Numbered from the stretch's first letter, positions 17,890 through 26,774 are shown. The stretch: DNA of 64,000 nt from Deltaproteobacteria bacterium (GCA_025363655.1 JANYDK010000026.1:38143-102142); one strand, 5' to 3'. Notes: a model not told the origin generated them from the letters alone. A program made the numbers and translations.

Positions 17890-18740
17890 CGCACGCCTCC
17901 GAGTCGCCGTCGGCTCCAGGTCTGGAGCGAACCGACGGCGACGAGCATGAGCAGCGCCACCGCCAGCATCACCACCGCGATCGCCGTCGCGCCGGCGTAG
18001 TCGTATTGCTCGAGGCGCGTGACGATGAGGAGCGGCGCGATCTCGGTGCGCATCGGCATGTTGCCGGAGATGAAGATGACCGAGCCGTATTCACCGAGGC
18101 CGCGCGCGAAGGCGAGCGCGAAGCCGGTGAGGAGCGCGGGGACGAGCGCGGGAAAGACCACGCGCCGAAGCACCGTCAGGCGCGAAGCCCCGAGCGACGC
18201 GGCGGCTTCCTCGGCCTCGAAATCGATCTCGGCGATCACCGGCTCGACCGTGCGAACGACGAACGGCAGCCCGACGAAGATCATCGCCACCACCACGCCC
18301 GCCGGCGCGAAAGCGACCTTGATTCCCCAGTGCGCGAGGTGTCGCCCGAGGACGCCATGCTCGGCGTAGATCGAGGTCGAGGTGATGCCGGCGACCGCGG
18401 TGGGAAGCGCGAAAGGGAGATCGACCAAGGCGTCGATGAGCGCCTTGCCGGGGAAGCGGTATCGGACGAGCACCCACGCCACGACGGCGCCGAAGGGCGC
18501 GTTGATCAGCGCGGCGATGAACGAGGCGCCGAAGCTGAGTCGGTACGCGGCGAGGGCGCGCGGATCGGTGAGGGCCAAGCGCAGCCCGTGGAGCCCGACC
18601 TCGCTCGACTTGGCGACGAGCGCGGCGAGCGGCACCAAGACGACGATCGACAGCCAGAAGATCGTCGTGCCCAGCGTGAGCGAGAACCCAGGAAGCACCC
18701 GCCGCGGCGCGCGCGCGACACCCGCTGCGGGCGGGCTCAT
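17886..18740 (-). CDS. cysT: Sulfate ABC transporter permease CysT
   Basis: A 284-residue permease read from the ATG at 18740, which overlaps the sulfate-binding-protein stop (ATGA). About six transmembrane segments are visible, the first being [18 protein letters not shown]. The EAA loop reads [21 protein letters not shown] and the CysT/CysW signature [18 protein letters not shown] follows. It is part of the porin-sbp-cysT-cysW-cysA cluster, in the usual order for sulfate importers. Confidence 0.94.
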   Translation of the reverse strand: MSPPAAGVARAPRRVLPGFSLTLGTTIFWLSIVVLVPLAALVAKSSEVGLHGLRLALTDPRALAAYRLSFGASFIAALINAPFGAVVAWVLVRYRFPGKALIDALVDLPFALPTAVAGITSTSIYAEHGVLGRHLAHWGIKVAFAPAGVVVAMIFVGLPFVVRTVEPVIAEIDFEAEEAAASLGASRLTVLRRVVFPALVPALLTGFALAFARGLGEYGSVIFISGNMPMRTEIAPLLIVTRLEQYDYAGATAIAVVMLAVALLMLVAVGSLQTWSRRRLGGVR

Positions 18741-19774
18741 GATTTCGGCTTGTAGATCTGATCGAAGACGCCGCCGTCGGCGAAGTGCGTCGCCTGCGCC
18801 TTGGTCCATCCGCCGAAGACGGTGTCGACGTCGAAGAGCTCGATCTTGGCGAACTGCCCGGCGAACTCGGCGGCGATCGCCGCGTTGCGGGGGCGGTAGA
18901 AGTTCTTCCCGGCGATGCGCTGGGCCTCGTCGGTCCAGAGGAATTGCAGGTACGCCTCGGCCAGCTTGCGCGTGCCGTGCTTGTCGACGACCTTGTCGAC
19001 CACCGCCACCGGCGGCTCGGCGAGGATGCTCAGCGAGGGCACGATCAGCTCGAATTTCCCCGCTCCCGCTTCCTTCTGCGAGAGGATGGCGTCGTTCTCC
19101 CAACCGACGAGGACGTCGCCGATGCCTCGTTGCACGAACGTCGTCGTCGAGCCGCGTGCGCCGGTGTCGAGCACCGGGACGTTGGCGTAGAGGCTCGCGA
19201 CGTAGGCCCGCGCGGCGTCGCCGTCGTCCTTCTGCGCTGCCGCGCCAGCCTTCTTCTGCGCGTAGCCCCAGGCCGCGAGGTACGCCCAGCGCGCGCCGCC
19301 CGAGGTCTTCGGGTTGGGGAGAATCACCGAGACGCCCGGCTTGATCAGATCGTCCCAATCCTTGATGCCCTTCGGGTTGCCGGCGCGCACCAAGAAGACG
19401 ATCGTCGAGGTGTAGGGCACGCTCTTGTCGGGGAGACGCGCCTGCCACTTCGAATCGATGAGTCCGCTCGCCGCCACCGCGTCGACGTCCGAGGCGAGGG
19501 CCAAGGTGACGACGTCGGCCTCGAGCCCGTCGATCACCGATCGAGCTTGTTTTCCTGAGCCGCCGTGCGACGAGTCGAGCGTCACCGTCTCGCCGGTCTT
19601 CTCTTTCCAGTTCTTGGCGAAGGCGACGCCGACCTCTTGGTAGAGCTCGCGGGTCGGGTCATAGGAGACGTTGAGGATCTTGGTCGGGTTCTGCGTGCGC
19701 TTGCACGAGACGCCCGCGATCGCGAAGACGGAGACCAAGAGTGCGAAGAGCGCCTCGAGTCGGTGCTGGTTCAT
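18737..19774 (-). CDS. Periplasmic sulfate-binding protein
   Basis: A 345-residue Sbp/CysP-family protein. The signal peptide ends near AIAGVSC; a Cys at 24 could make it a lipoprotein, although the residue at -3 is Gly rather than Leu. Family motifs are [14 protein letters not shown], the oxyanion loop [13 protein letters not shown], and [15 protein letters not shown], followed by [20 protein letters not shown]. These match sulfate-binding rather than molybdate-binding proteins. It is the solute receptor of the downstream permease pair; the 17-base gap after the porin gene and the ATGA overlap with cysT support one operon. Confidence 0.93.
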   Translation of the reverse strand: MNQHRLEALFALLVSVFAIAGVSCKRTQNPTKILNVSYDPTRELYQEVGVAFAKNWKEKTGETVTLDSSHGGSGKQARSVIDGLEADVVTLALASDVDAVAASGLIDSKWQARLPDKSVPYTSTIVFLVRAGNPKGIKDWDDLIKPGVSVILPNPKTSGGARWAYLAAWGYAQKKAGAAAQKDDGDAARAYVASLYANVPVLDTGARGSTTTFVQRGIGDVLVGWENDAILSQKEAGAGKFELIVPSLSILAEPPVAVVDKVVDKHGTRKLAEAYLQFLWTDEAQRIAGKNFYRPRNAAIAAEFAGQFAKIELFDVDTVFGGWTKAQATHFADGGVFDQIYKPKS

Positions 19775-19791
19775 GATTGTCTCCGCGCGGC

Positions 19792-21123
19792 TCAGTAGGC
19801 GACTTGGAAGCGACCGAGGAAGAGCGTCTCCTTCGGCCGGTCACCGCCGGCGGGCGCGCAGCCTTCGAAGGTCGTCTGCACGTAGTTGGCGACGAGTTTG
19901 ATCGCCGGCGCGAAGTGCCACTGCACGCCGAACGCCAGCTCGGTGGCGGTGCGCGCCTGCTTGGTGGTGTCGGCGATCGTCCGCGCGAACGGATCGTCGT
20001 CGACGTGGAGACGTCCGAGCCTGAAATCGAGCTCGATCGCGCCGAAGGTGCCCTTCTCCGGCGCGAAGACGTGTTTCGGTTTGATCGTCCCATACGAGGC
20101 CTTCTCGCCAGTGACGACGAAGCTGACGGTGACCGACGCGGCGGTGGCGCTGGCGGTGCCTGCCGCATCCGCGCGACGCACCGCTTGGTAGATGCGACCC
20201 CACTCGCCCATCACGCCGACGGGTCCGACGTAGGCGTAGGCCTGGGGCGCGAACCGACGCTCGGTGCCGGCGGCCACGGCGTCCGTCGCAAAAGCGAAGA
20301 AGCTCTGCTGCCCGGCGGTCTTGTACGTCGTGAGCGCGCCGCTGTGCTGACCGCGGGTCCCGGCGATGCCGAAGCCGATGTGCTTCAGCAGATCGAAGTC
20401 CGTCGCCGCGAAGGGCCGAAGGAAGATGCGGCCGGCGATGTCCTTGCGATCGTCGACGTCGCCGTCGACCTGCTGTCCGTCGAGCGCGCCGTCGAAGATG
20501 CCGCCGGCGTAGGCGATGGTGCCTTTGAGGATCTCACCGTGGACCTGCACGCCGATGTCGCGGTCGGGGAAGAGCGACGAGGGGAGGCCGCGCTCGGCGA
20601 AGGCGAGGTCGGCGTCGTTCTGCAGCCGCTCGAGCCCGACCGGCGATTTGAACTTGCCGAACCGCAGCTGAAGTTCCGGGATGATCTGCAAATTGGCGAA
20701 CGCGTCGACGACGGTCGCCGCGCCGCCGCCGAGCTCGGGCGTGATGCGCAAGGTGAAGCGCTCGAAGAACGTCGCCTCGATCGCCGGTCGCACGCGCCGC
20801 GCGAGGAAGGTGTTGGTCCCGCCTTGCCCGAAGAAGCGCCCATCGAGCTGGATGATCGGCCGGAGACGAATCGAGACGTCGTCGTTCTCCAGCGCGAGCA
20901 GCCCCGGGGGCTTCTCCTTCCCGGAGCTCTCGGGAGGCGCCTTGGGACCGGAATCGTCGACCGGTCGTGGAGTCTCCAGCTCCCCGAGACGCTTCTCCAG
21001 CGCCTCGATTCGCGCCTTGTCGACGGCGTCGGTGTCCGCGAAAGCGAACGCAGAAATCAGGAGGGTGGTGAGGAGGGTGGACCCGAAGACGACGGACGTG
21101 ACGGCGTGACGATGCGCGCGCAT
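19792..21123 (-). CDS. Outer-membrane porin (phosphate-selective porin O/P-like) in the sulfate operon
   Basis: A 443-residue predicted outer-membrane beta-barrel. The signal peptide ends near [10 protein letters not shown] short coiled coil ([14 protein letters not shown]) that could help trimerisation follows, then a Pro/Lys linker and a long beta-rich barrel. Segments such as [32 protein letters not shown] and [20 protein letters not shown] match the OprP/OprO family, and the chain ends FLGRFQVAY with the aromatic terminus typical for BAM recognition. Its place as first gene before the sulfate-binding protein suggests an anion pore for sulfate across the outer membrane. The selectivity is inference. 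Confidence 0.85.
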   Translation of the reverse strand: MRAHRHAVTSVVFGSTLLTTLLISAFAFADTDAVDKARIEALEKRLGELETPRPVDDSGPKAPPESSGKEKPPGLLALENDDVSIRLRPIIQLDGRFFGQGGTNTFLARRVRPAIEATFFERFTLRITPELGGGAATVVDAFANLQIIPELQLRFGKFKSPVGLERLQNDADLAFAERGLPSSLFPDRDIGVQVHGEILKGTIAYAGGIFDGALDGQQVDGDVDDRKDIAGRIFLRPFAATDFDLLKHIGFGIAGTRGQHSGALTTYKTAGQQSFFAFATDAVAAGTERRFAPQAYAYVGPVGVMGEWGRIYQAVRRADAAGTASATAASVTVSFVVTGEKASYGTIKPKHVFAPEKGTFGAIELDFRLGRLHVDDDPFARTIADTTKQARTATELAFGVQWHFAPAIKLVANYVQTTFEGCAPAGGDRPKETLFLGRFQVAY

Positions 21124-21237
21124 GCGGAAATCTCGCGTTCGTTCGCCTCCGTGGTGCGGTCGGCGAGCGCCAGAAGCAGGTGGTCTCGGCGCGCGCTCGG
21201 CGGTTCCGTCGCGACGCGCAGAGATGTCAGAAAGTGC

Positions 21238-21288
21238 TCATGAGCAGGCGACTTCGCGCCCGCTCTCGGTCGGCTCGCTCGCTGCCAT
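21238..21288 (-). CDS. 16-codon leader ORF, truncated yezD-like N-terminus
   Basis: ATG at 21288 opens MAASEPTESGREVACS and stops at TGA 21238, about 115 bases before the porin. The first nine residues (MAA-EPTES) and the DNA upstream match the start of the complete DUF2292 gene at 31979. It could be an upstream leader peptide, with a Cys codon two from the end that would suit sulfur-responsive attenuation, or simply a broken copy of yezD. One Cys is weak evidence for attenuation. Confidence 0.4.
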   Translation of the reverse strand: MAASEPTESGREVACS

Positions 21289-21298
21289 GAGTCCGACT

Positions 21299-21314
21299 GT
21301 TCATTATAGTAGAC
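21299..21314. promoter_or_regulatory. 16-bp element (copy 1 of 4) before the sulfate operon
   Basis: GTTCATTATAGTAGAC resembles the elements at 21396, 31990 and 32077 (pattern GTTC-RY-TAT-NN-T/C-N-RAC). On the minus strand the copy contains TATAAT 14 bases before the leader ATG, so it probably covers the -10 region of the sulfate operon promoter. TTGACG lies immediately upstream on that strand but too close to serve as a normal -35. Confidence 0.55.
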
Positions 21315-21336
21315 GCGGCGTCAAGGGCGCCGCGTC
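21312..21336. repeat. Perfect 9-bp inverted repeat near the sulfate operon promoter
   Basis: GACGCGGCG (21312-21320) and CGCCGCGTC (21328-21336) are exact inverse complements with a 7-base loop. The hairpin lies just beyond the 16-bp element, between the divergent starts. It is absent from the related intergenic region at 32000. It could be a regulator site or cruciform. Confidence 0.5.
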
Positions 21337-21369
21337 GCAATATCATGACGAAGGCCGCATCGCAGGCGT

Positions 21370-21750
21370 TTGGCAATCCACGATCGCGACATAGTGTTCG
21401 TTATTATGAACATCGCGCCTTCACACGTCCTGGTCGTGGGCGGCCTCGATCGCCTCGAACGCGCCATCGAAGCGCTCGGCGCCGAGCTCGGCTACGTCCT
21501 CGAGTCCCACCACGGCGACGTCCGCGGCCGCGGCGCCCGCGAGCTCGAATCGAAGATCGGCCGCGCCGACCTGATCCTCGTCTTCACGTCGATCATCAGC
21601 CACGGCGGGATGAGCTTGGCGAAGAAGCACGCCCGGGCGACCGGCAAAGAGCTGCACATCATCCGCGGCGGCGGCATCGCGGCGATGCGCGAGATCCTGT
21701 CGGCGAAGAAGGCGCACGCCCACATCGGCCGGGGCATCCAGGCCGCCTGA
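21370..21750 (+). CDS. DUF2325 domain protein
   Basis: A small DUF2325 protein of 126 residues from a TTG at 21370, or 114 from the ATG at 21406. Motifs are VLVVGGLDRLERAIEAL, then GRADLILVFTSIISHGGMSL and AKKHARATGKELHIIRGG. DUF2325 proteins have a Rossmann-like fold with a nucleotide- or dinucleotide-like glycine turn; their function is poorly known. The ATG at 21406 sits inside the second 16-bp element, so repression could also affect translation start. The gene is divergent from the sulfate operon, which suggests a link to sulfur or redox control, by context only. Confidence 0.72.
   Translation: MAIHDRDIVFVIMNIAPSHVLVVGGLDRLERAIEALGAELGYVLESHHGDVRGRGARELESKIGRADLILVFTSIISHGGMSLAKKHARATGKELHIIRGGGIAAMREILSAKKAHAHIGRGIQAA
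21396..21411. promoter_or_regulatory. 16-bp element (copy 2 of 4) at the DUF2325 start
   Basis: GTTCGTTATTATGAAC, partly palindromic (GTTC/GAAC), spans the ATG at 21406. A 29-base block around it (21383-21411) matches the block at 32064-32092 at 23 positions. Confidence 0.5.
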
Positions 21751-21752
21751 CC

Positions 21753-22349
21753 TCACGGCTGGGTGGGGCGCGGCGTGCCACGACGGGCAGTGACGAGCCC
21801 GACGATCCCGCCGATGAAGATCGGCACCAGCAGCACCAGGCCCGCGACCTCCTGCGAGATGAGCACCGGCAACCCGACGGCGCCGAGGCAGAGGATGAGC
21901 ACCAGCCGCGTCGCGTAGACGTTCCGAAAGCGCAGCTTCGCGGCGGTCCAGATACCGAGCCAGAAGAGCACCACCGATCCGACGACGCCGAGTGACAGCT
22001 GGACGACCGCCCTCCCGATGCGCACCGAGCCGCCGGCGAAGATTTCCCGGTATCCGGCCACCCGCTTGTCGATCTCTTCCGGTGTCGACTGGTGCCAGCC
22101 GCTCGAGAGCTGTGAGAGCGTCGGCGACGGTTCGAGCTCGGCGACCCATTTTTTCCAGCTCTCCGACAGCACCCACGTCTCTTGCGTGAGCCGCACCGCC
22201 GGCCAATCGGCGAGATCTTTCGAAGCCTTCTCGAGATCGGCGCGGCTCGCGTGGAAGAGCGCGTCGCGATCGATCGCCGGTTTGGTGACGAAGAAGGCGA
22301 TGGCCATGGCGATCGCGAGGACGAGCGAGGTGAGGAAGCCGGCGCGCAT
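21753..22349 (-). CDS. Membrane protein of unknown function
   Basis: A 198-residue protein read from the ATG at 22349 (MRAGFLTSLVLAIAMAIAFF), a signal-anchor helix; an upstream GTG at 22409 is possible but would bury the helix behind 20 residues. A soluble helical segment (about 30-105, with TPEEIDKRVAGYREIF) is followed by three more hydrophobic segments, ending in ARRGTPRPTQP. No family is recognised. It converges on DUF2325 (two bases between stops). Confidence 0.6.
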   Translation of the reverse strand: MRAGFLTSLVLAIAMAIAFFVTKPAIDRDALFHASRADLEKASKDLADWPAVRLTQETWVLSESWKKWVAELEPSPTLSQLSSGWHQSTPEEIDKRVAGYREIFAGGSVRIGRAVVQLSLGVVGSVVLFWLGIWTAAKLRFRNVYATRLVLILCLGAVGLPVLISQEVAGLVLLVPIFIGGIVGLVTARRGTPRPTQP

Positions 22350-22451
22350 GGCGCCATCGGTACCAGATAGTGCGTCGAGCCGGCAGGGGTGGTCGAGGTA
22401 GCGCTTCACCGGTTTCCGCGAAACGGGCGCTCGTGCAAAGCCGGCCCCCCC

Positions 22452-22468
22452 CGCGCGAGGCTCGCGCG
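22452..22468. terminator. Possible hairpin after the Kdp-linked porin gene
   Basis: CGCGCGA (22452-22458) and TCGCGCG (22462-22468) are exact inverse complements with a 3-base loop, one base past the porin stop on the minus strand. A run of eight C on the plus strand follows, not T, so intrinsic termination is uncertain. Confidence 0.35.
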
Positions 22469-22469
22469 C

Positions 22470-23849
22470 CTACATCTTCACCAACATCGCCGCCGTGATC
22501 CGATTCTCGTCGTGCACCAGGTCGGGGCGCCAACCATCGACGAGCGAGCCCGGTGCGCCCTGATTTCCTCCGGGCGGCGTGATGCCGTCGTGGCCGGTGA
22601 AATACGGGATGTTGGCGTGACGATGGTTGTACTCGAGGCGAAGGGTGAAGAACTGGCTCGGCATCCAGTCGGTCGTGAGTTGCATGTCCCACGCCTTGAA
22701 GGCATCGCCCGGGCTGGCGGAGAAATAGGGCGTGCCGCTGGTCGCGGTGGCGCCATTGATCGGTGGCATCAGCACGAGGTAGCGACCGGGGTTGGTGATC
22801 GCGCCGCCGCCGACGGTGACGCCGAAGAGATCGCGGACGAACCAGGCGCGCGCGTAGGCCATGAAGCCGACGAAGTATTGGGAGCTGCAGGTGACGCCAC
22901 CGCCGCTCTCGCACCCCGCGTCGACGGTGAGCGACGCCGCGAGCTTGCTCACGGCGCCGTCAGGCGATTGGAAGAGGCGCACCATCACGCTGTCGTCGGT
23001 GTGCAAGCGCGTGCGATCGGGCACCCCAAGGGTGTCGGCACCATAGTACTGATTGCCCACTAGCGTCACCGCCTCGGTCGGGCTCCATCGTACTTGGAGG
23101 CCGAGCCCGGGCGCGCGGTTGAATTGTCCATAGGCCTGCCAGCCATTGACCACCCACGGCTCGATTTTCAAGTTCGGCCGCAAATAGTACTGAATTCGCA
23201 GGCCGTTGAAGAACCACGGCGTGTTCGACGAGACGTACGAGGGTTGGAAGTTCCAATTGTCGGCGTGGTAGTAACTCCACAGTCCGACGTACGACATGAA
23301 GATACCCGTCTGCACGTTGATCCAGGAATTCTCGTTCACGTCGATGCGGTATCCCCCATAGCCTTCGGAGATGTAGCGATAGGCGTCCGCCAGCTGCCAC
23401 TGGCCGCGCGAGGGGCTGGCGTCGTTGCGCGCGGTGCCTGTAGCGTAGAGACCGAACTGGGTCATGATGCGACCGTGCACCGGGCCGACGTGGAAGTCGC
23501 CGCCGACGCCGACGTGGGTGACTTGAATCTCGCCGTGCCTGAAGGCTTCGCTCGAGCCGCCAATCGTGTTGTCGGCGGGGCGCGAGAATTCGTAGTGATA
23601 GGTGCTGTCGAGGCGGAACTCACCGGTGAAATAGGTCGTGGCGAGCGGGCTCGTCTTGGTGCGACCTCCGCCTGGCAGCCAGGTGAAGTCGCCAGGGAAG
23701 GCGCTCGGCTGCTGCGGCGAGAGCTCGGGATCGGCGACTGGCGCGTCGTCGGCGCGCGCGACCGTGGCACCGACGAGCAGCAGCGCGCCGGCGCAGAGCG
23801 AGACCAAGAGCGCATGCGGGAGGGGGTGGAGGAGGGATCGATTCGGCAT
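22470..23849 (-). CDS. Outer-membrane beta-barrel protein (BBP2/OmpL-like)
   Basis: A 459-residue predicted outer-membrane protein. The signal peptide is residues 1-33 (ending TVARADDAP). The remainder is a beta-rich barrel with many aromatic strand ends (TYHYEFSR, WSYYHADNWNFQPSYVSS, LRIQYYLRPNLKIEPWVVNGW, LRLEYNHRHANIPYF). The Trp/Tyr-rich YLRPNLKIEPWVVNGWQ pattern matches the BBP_2 (OmpL-like) group. It lies 39 bases past the histidine kinase stop, on the same strand as the split Kdp sensors, suggesting an outer-membrane channel co-expressed with the K+ response. Confidence 0.75.
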   Translation of the reverse strand: MPNRSLLHPLPHALLVSLCAGALLLVGATVARADDAPVADPELSPQQPSAFPGDFTWLPGGGRTKTSPLATTYFTGEFRLDSTYHYEFSRPADNTIGGSSEAFRHGEIQVTHVGVGGDFHVGPVHGRIMTQFGLYATGTARNDASPSRGQWQLADAYRYISEGYGGYRIDVNENSWINVQTGIFMSYVGLWSYYHADNWNFQPSYVSSNTPWFFNGLRIQYYLRPNLKIEPWVVNGWQAYGQFNRAPGLGLQVRWSPTEAVTLVGNQYYGADTLGVPDRTRLHTDDSVMVRLFQSPDGAVSKLAASLTVDAGCESGGGVTCSSQYFVGFMAYARAWFVRDLFGVTVGGGAITNPGRYLVLMPPINGATATSGTPYFSASPGDAFKAWDMQLTTDWMPSQFFTLRLEYNHRHANIPYFTGHDGITPPGGNQGAPGSLVDGWRPDLVHDENRITAAMLVKM

Positions 23850-23888
23850 CGCGCGAGCTGAAGAGCAACGCGCATTCCATGCGAAAAA

Positions 23889-24635
23889 TCACGGTAGTTC
23901 GCGTGACTTGTCGCCCTCGCGATGCGCCATTGCATCGTCTTCGACGCCGACGTCGTGCAAGTCGTCCGCGAGCTGTGGCGCGAGCGGCAGACGGAGCTCG
24001 ACGGTGGTCGCGCGCGCGTCGCTCGGGATGCGGAGCGCGCCGCCGTGACGCGCGGCGATCTCGGAGATCATCACCAGCGCGTAGGCCGGGCCGAGGGTCG
24101 CGTGCGCGATTTGCTCGAGCACCTCGGCGGGCATGCCGGGGCCGCGATCACGGACGCGTAGGATGGCCTCGTCACCACGTGCGGCGACTGCGATCGACAC
24201 CGTGCTCTCGTCGGGCGCGTAGCGGAGGGCGTTGCCGGCCAGGGTCGCGATCGCCCACGCGAGGTGGACGCGATGTCCCCAGATCGGCACCAGGTCGGGC
24301 GCGCGCAAGGCGAGGCGCACCTTGCGCGCCTTCGCTTGGCTGGCGATCGGCGCGATCGCCTCACGCGCGAGGGTCGACAACTCGAGCCGCACCCGCTCGT
24401 AGGGACCGAGGTAGCTCCCGAGCGCTTCGAGATCGAGCGAGCGTCCGACGAGCGCATGGAGCCGCGCGATCTCGCCGGCGAGCGTCTCCACCACCTCTCG
24501 TTGCGACGGCGTCAGCGGGCCCAGCTCGGGCCGCGCGAGGATGTCGATGCCGAGCTGAAGCGCGGTGAGTGGCGTCCCGATCGCGTGGGCGAGCGCGAAC
24601 ATCGCGTCACGATTGAGCTTGGTTTCTCGGCTCAC
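23889..24635 (-). CDS. Soluble histidine kinase, unusual H-box, Kdp locus
   Basis: A 248-residue protein with DHp and HATPase domains but no sensor or membrane part. The H-box is AHAIGTPLTALQ with His17; the usual acidic residue after His (HE/HD) is Ala here. ATP-domain motifs are GNALRYAPDES (N box) and RDRGPGMP (G1); the G2 box is degenerate (GPAYALVMISEIAARHGG in place of GTGLGL). The start overlaps the receiver gene stop (ATGA, 24632-24635). It may take over the kinase role that the truncated KdpD lacks; the altered H-box makes normal autophosphorylation uncertain. Confidence 0.8.
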   Translation of the reverse strand: MSRETKLNRDAMFALAHAIGTPLTALQLGIDILARPELGPLTPSQREVVETLAGEIARLHALVGRSLDLEALGSYLGPYERVRLELSTLAREAIAPIASQAKARKVRLALRAPDLVPIWGHRVHLAWAIATLAGNALRYAPDESTVSIAVAARGDEAILRVRDRGPGMPAEVLEQIAHATLGPAYALVMISEIAARHGGALRIPSDARATTVELRLPLAPQLADDLHDVGVEDDAMAHREGDKSRELP

Positions 24636-25507
24636 GGCGCCATCTTCAGGGGCGCGTCGTGGCCGAGGATCGATCGCGCGCGCAACGCGGCGGCGTCATC
24701 GACCGAGCCGGAGAGCACGAGGAAGCTGCGAGCCTGCCCGCGTCGCGCGTGCATCGAGACGTCGACGCCGGTGATGCGCGGGAGGCCGAGGCCGAGGAGG
24801 GTGACCTCGTGCGCGCTCTCGAGAGCCGACGACTGCGTCAGCTCGATCGGTCTCGCGCGGGCCTCCGCGTACATCGCGAGACGCGCCAGGCCTTCGTGCG
24901 GGCTCGGCGCGGCGCTGTTGTCGCTCTGCTGAAGGGCGAGGGAGGCGCGATATCCACGGTCGGCGTCGTGGTCGCGGCCCTCGAGCTCGGCGATCACCGC
25001 CGCCATCGACATCAGTTCGCCGTCGAATGGATCGACTTGCGCCCTCCGAAGATGCAGGCGGGCGCCTTCGAGATCGCCGAGGTGGATCGCGCGCAGGACG
25101 CCGTCGATCGCGCTCGCCACCTCGAGACCGATCATGTGCTCGGGCGTGCTCCGGAGCGTCACGCGCGTCAGTGCCGCGAGCACTTCGGCCGGAGAAAATG
25201 GCTTCATCAGCACGTCTGCGATGGGCACGCGGACGGCCTCGATCAAAGTCGACGCCGAGAGCACCGCACCGGCGAGTACGATGGGGAGCCGTGGATCGAC
25301 GGCGTGCAACGAACGGAGGGCTTCGATCGTGCCTCCATGACGACGCTCGTCGACGAGCGCGACGTCGAACTCTCCGCTCCGCGCGCGATCGCAGGCGTCG
25401 GTCGCCTCGGCGCAGGTCTCGACGTACCAGCCGGCCGCCGGGAGAAGACGCGCGAGGAGACCCCGCAAGTGCGCGTCGTCGTCGAGGAGAAGGACGCGTC
25501 CCTTCAT
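24632..25507 (-). CDS. Receiver-domain protein without DNA-binding domain, Kdp locus
   Basis: A 291-residue response regulator. The receiver (1-120) has the acidic cluster at Asp9-Asp11, the phosphoacceptor Asp53 (VALVDERR) and the Lys at 102 (LMKPF); the usual Thr/Ser after strand 4 is Ala/Gly (IVLAGAV). Residues about 130-200 are helical and TPR-like (DGVLRAIHLGDLEGARLHLR), and the rest is an unrecognised C-terminal domain of about 90 residues. No OmpR-type winged helix is present, unlike KdpE. It overlaps the KdpD-like gene upstream (ATGA, 25504-25507) and the kinase downstream, so the three are translationally coupled. Confidence 0.85.
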   Translation of the reverse strand: MKGRVLLLDDDAHLRGLLARLLPAAGWYVETCAEATDACDRARSGEFDVALVDERRHGGTIEALRSLHAVDPRLPIVLAGAVLSASTLIEAVRVPIADVLMKPFSPAEVLAALTRVTLRSTPEHMIGLEVASAIDGVLRAIHLGDLEGARLHLRRAQVDPFDGELMSMAAVIAELEGRDHDADRGYRASLALQQSDNSAAPSPHEGLARLAMYAEARARPIELTQSSALESAHEVTLLGLGLPRITGVDVSMHARRGQARSFLVLSGSVDDAAALRARSILGHDAPLKMAP

Positions 25508-26634
25508 GCGTCCCCCATACCCACGACCAAGACGTCGACGTCGGGAACGAGCCGCATGAAGCGCGTGAGCACGCTACCGCGGAGACGCTCGCGAAAGCGC
25601 GCCGCGATCGTCGAGGTGCCCGGCCGCCCGAAGACCGCATGCGAGATTCGTCGCTCCAGACAGAACCGCGCCAGCGCCTCGGCGACGTCGGTGCCCTCGA
25701 GTCGCACGACCTCGGCGCCGAGCTCCTTGGCGAGCCGCATGTTCTCGGTGAGCGATCGCAGATCGTCGCTCGAGATGAGCTCCACGGATTCGCTCGGGGT
25801 ACGCACGTAGGCGACGTACCAGACGCTGTTCGGCCCGCCTGCGAGCCGCGCGCCGTGACGGAGGAGACGCTGCGTCGCAGCTGGCCTCGACGACATACAG
25901 ACCATCACGCGCTCGGCGTCGACCGTGCGCGCGCTCTCGGCGCGCACGGCGATGGTGCCACGCCGCTCGACCGCGTTGGCCACCTCGCGCAGCGCCAGCT
26001 GTCGCAAAGCCGCGAGGTTCTCCGCGCGGAAGAAGTGACCGAGCGCGTGCTCGATCCGATGCGAGGGATAGATCTTCCCCTCGCGAAGCCGCTCCTGCAG
26101 CTCCTCCGGCGGCAGATCGACGATCACCAGCTCGTTGGCGCTCCTCACGAAGCGATCGGGCACGCGCTCGCGTACGTCGACGCCCGTCTCGCGTTGGACG
26201 ATCTCGTGGAGGCTCTCGAGGTGCTGCACGTTGAGCGTGCCGATCACGCTCACGCCCTCCCGCAGCAGCACCTCGACGTCCTGCCAACGTTTCTCGCGCA
26301 CGCTGCCGGGTGCGTTGGTGTGCGCGAGCTCATCGACCAAGGCGACCTTGGGCGCGCGTGCCAGCACCGCCTCGACGTCCATCTCGGTGAGCGGCACGCC
26401 CTTGTGCGTCACCGTGCTGCGCGGGATGCACGGAAGCTCGCCGAGCTCGCGCATGGTTCCCTCGCGTGCGTGCGTCTCGACGAGCGCGACCACCACGTCG
26501 ACGCCTTCGCTCCGTAGTCGCCGTCCCTCCCGCAACATCGCCACCGTCTTGCCGACGCCCGCGGCCATGCCGAGATAGATCTCGAGCCGACCGCTCCGCT
26601 GGCCGCGGAGGAACTCGAGGAACGTGTCGCTCAC
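25504..26634 (-). CDS. Truncated KdpD: N-terminal KdpD domain plus USP domain, no kinase
   Basis: A 376-residue protein read from the GTG at 26634 (MSDTFLEFLRGQRSGRLEIY); the upstream in-frame TTG at 26766 gives an unlikely leader. The KdpD domain has Walker A GMAAGVGKT (22-30), Walker B-like VALVDELAHTNAPGS, and typical motifs RREGVSVIGTLN and NVQHLESLHEIV. The Usp-like domain follows (from about 235, ERVMVCMSSRP) and ends near VLVVGMGDA. Full KdpD (about 890 aa) continues with four membrane helices and a kinase; all are missing. KdpD-N senses K+ or c-di-AMP (USP domain) in other bacteria. Divergent from the kdp operon. Confidence 0.9.
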   Translation of the reverse strand: MSDTFLEFLRGQRSGRLEIYLGMAAGVGKTVAMLREGRRLRSEGVDVVVALVETHAREGTMRELGELPCIPRSTVTHKGVPLTEMDVEAVLARAPKVALVDELAHTNAPGSVREKRWQDVEVLLREGVSVIGTLNVQHLESLHEIVQRETGVDVRERVPDRFVRSANELVIVDLPPEELQERLREGKIYPSHRIEHALGHFFRAENLAALRQLALREVANAVERRGTIAVRAESARTVDAERVMVCMSSRPAATQRLLRHGARLAGGPNSVWYVAYVRTPSESVELISSDDLRSLTENMRLAKELGAEVVRLEGTDVAEALARFCLERRISHAVFGRPGTSTIAARFRERLRGSVLTRFMRLVPDVDVLVVGMGDA

Positions 26635-26760
26635 GACCGACGAACGAAGCAGGAACGACGCCAACCCCGCGCGCGTACGCGGATCTCCGATTGCCGAGAC
26701 CTGGGGCCACGATCGCGACTGCCGGAACGCACGATGAAGGCGGCGCACGGGCGCTCCGCA

Positions 26761-26774
26761 CTGCAATCTTGCAG
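26761..26774. promoter_or_regulatory. 14-bp dyad in the kdp divergent promoter region
   Basis: CTGCAATCTTGCAG is a perfect 6-bp inverted repeat with a 2-base spacer, in the 210-base gap between the truncated kdpD and the first kdp gene. It is a candidate operator for the kdp divergon. The rest of the gap has no obvious promoter hexamers. Confidence 0.4.

Noticed and set aside
21290..21320. Classic sigma-70 promoter TTGACG/TATAAT for the sulfate operon.
   Set aside because: The two hexamers are only 10 bases apart; the normal spacing is 16-18.
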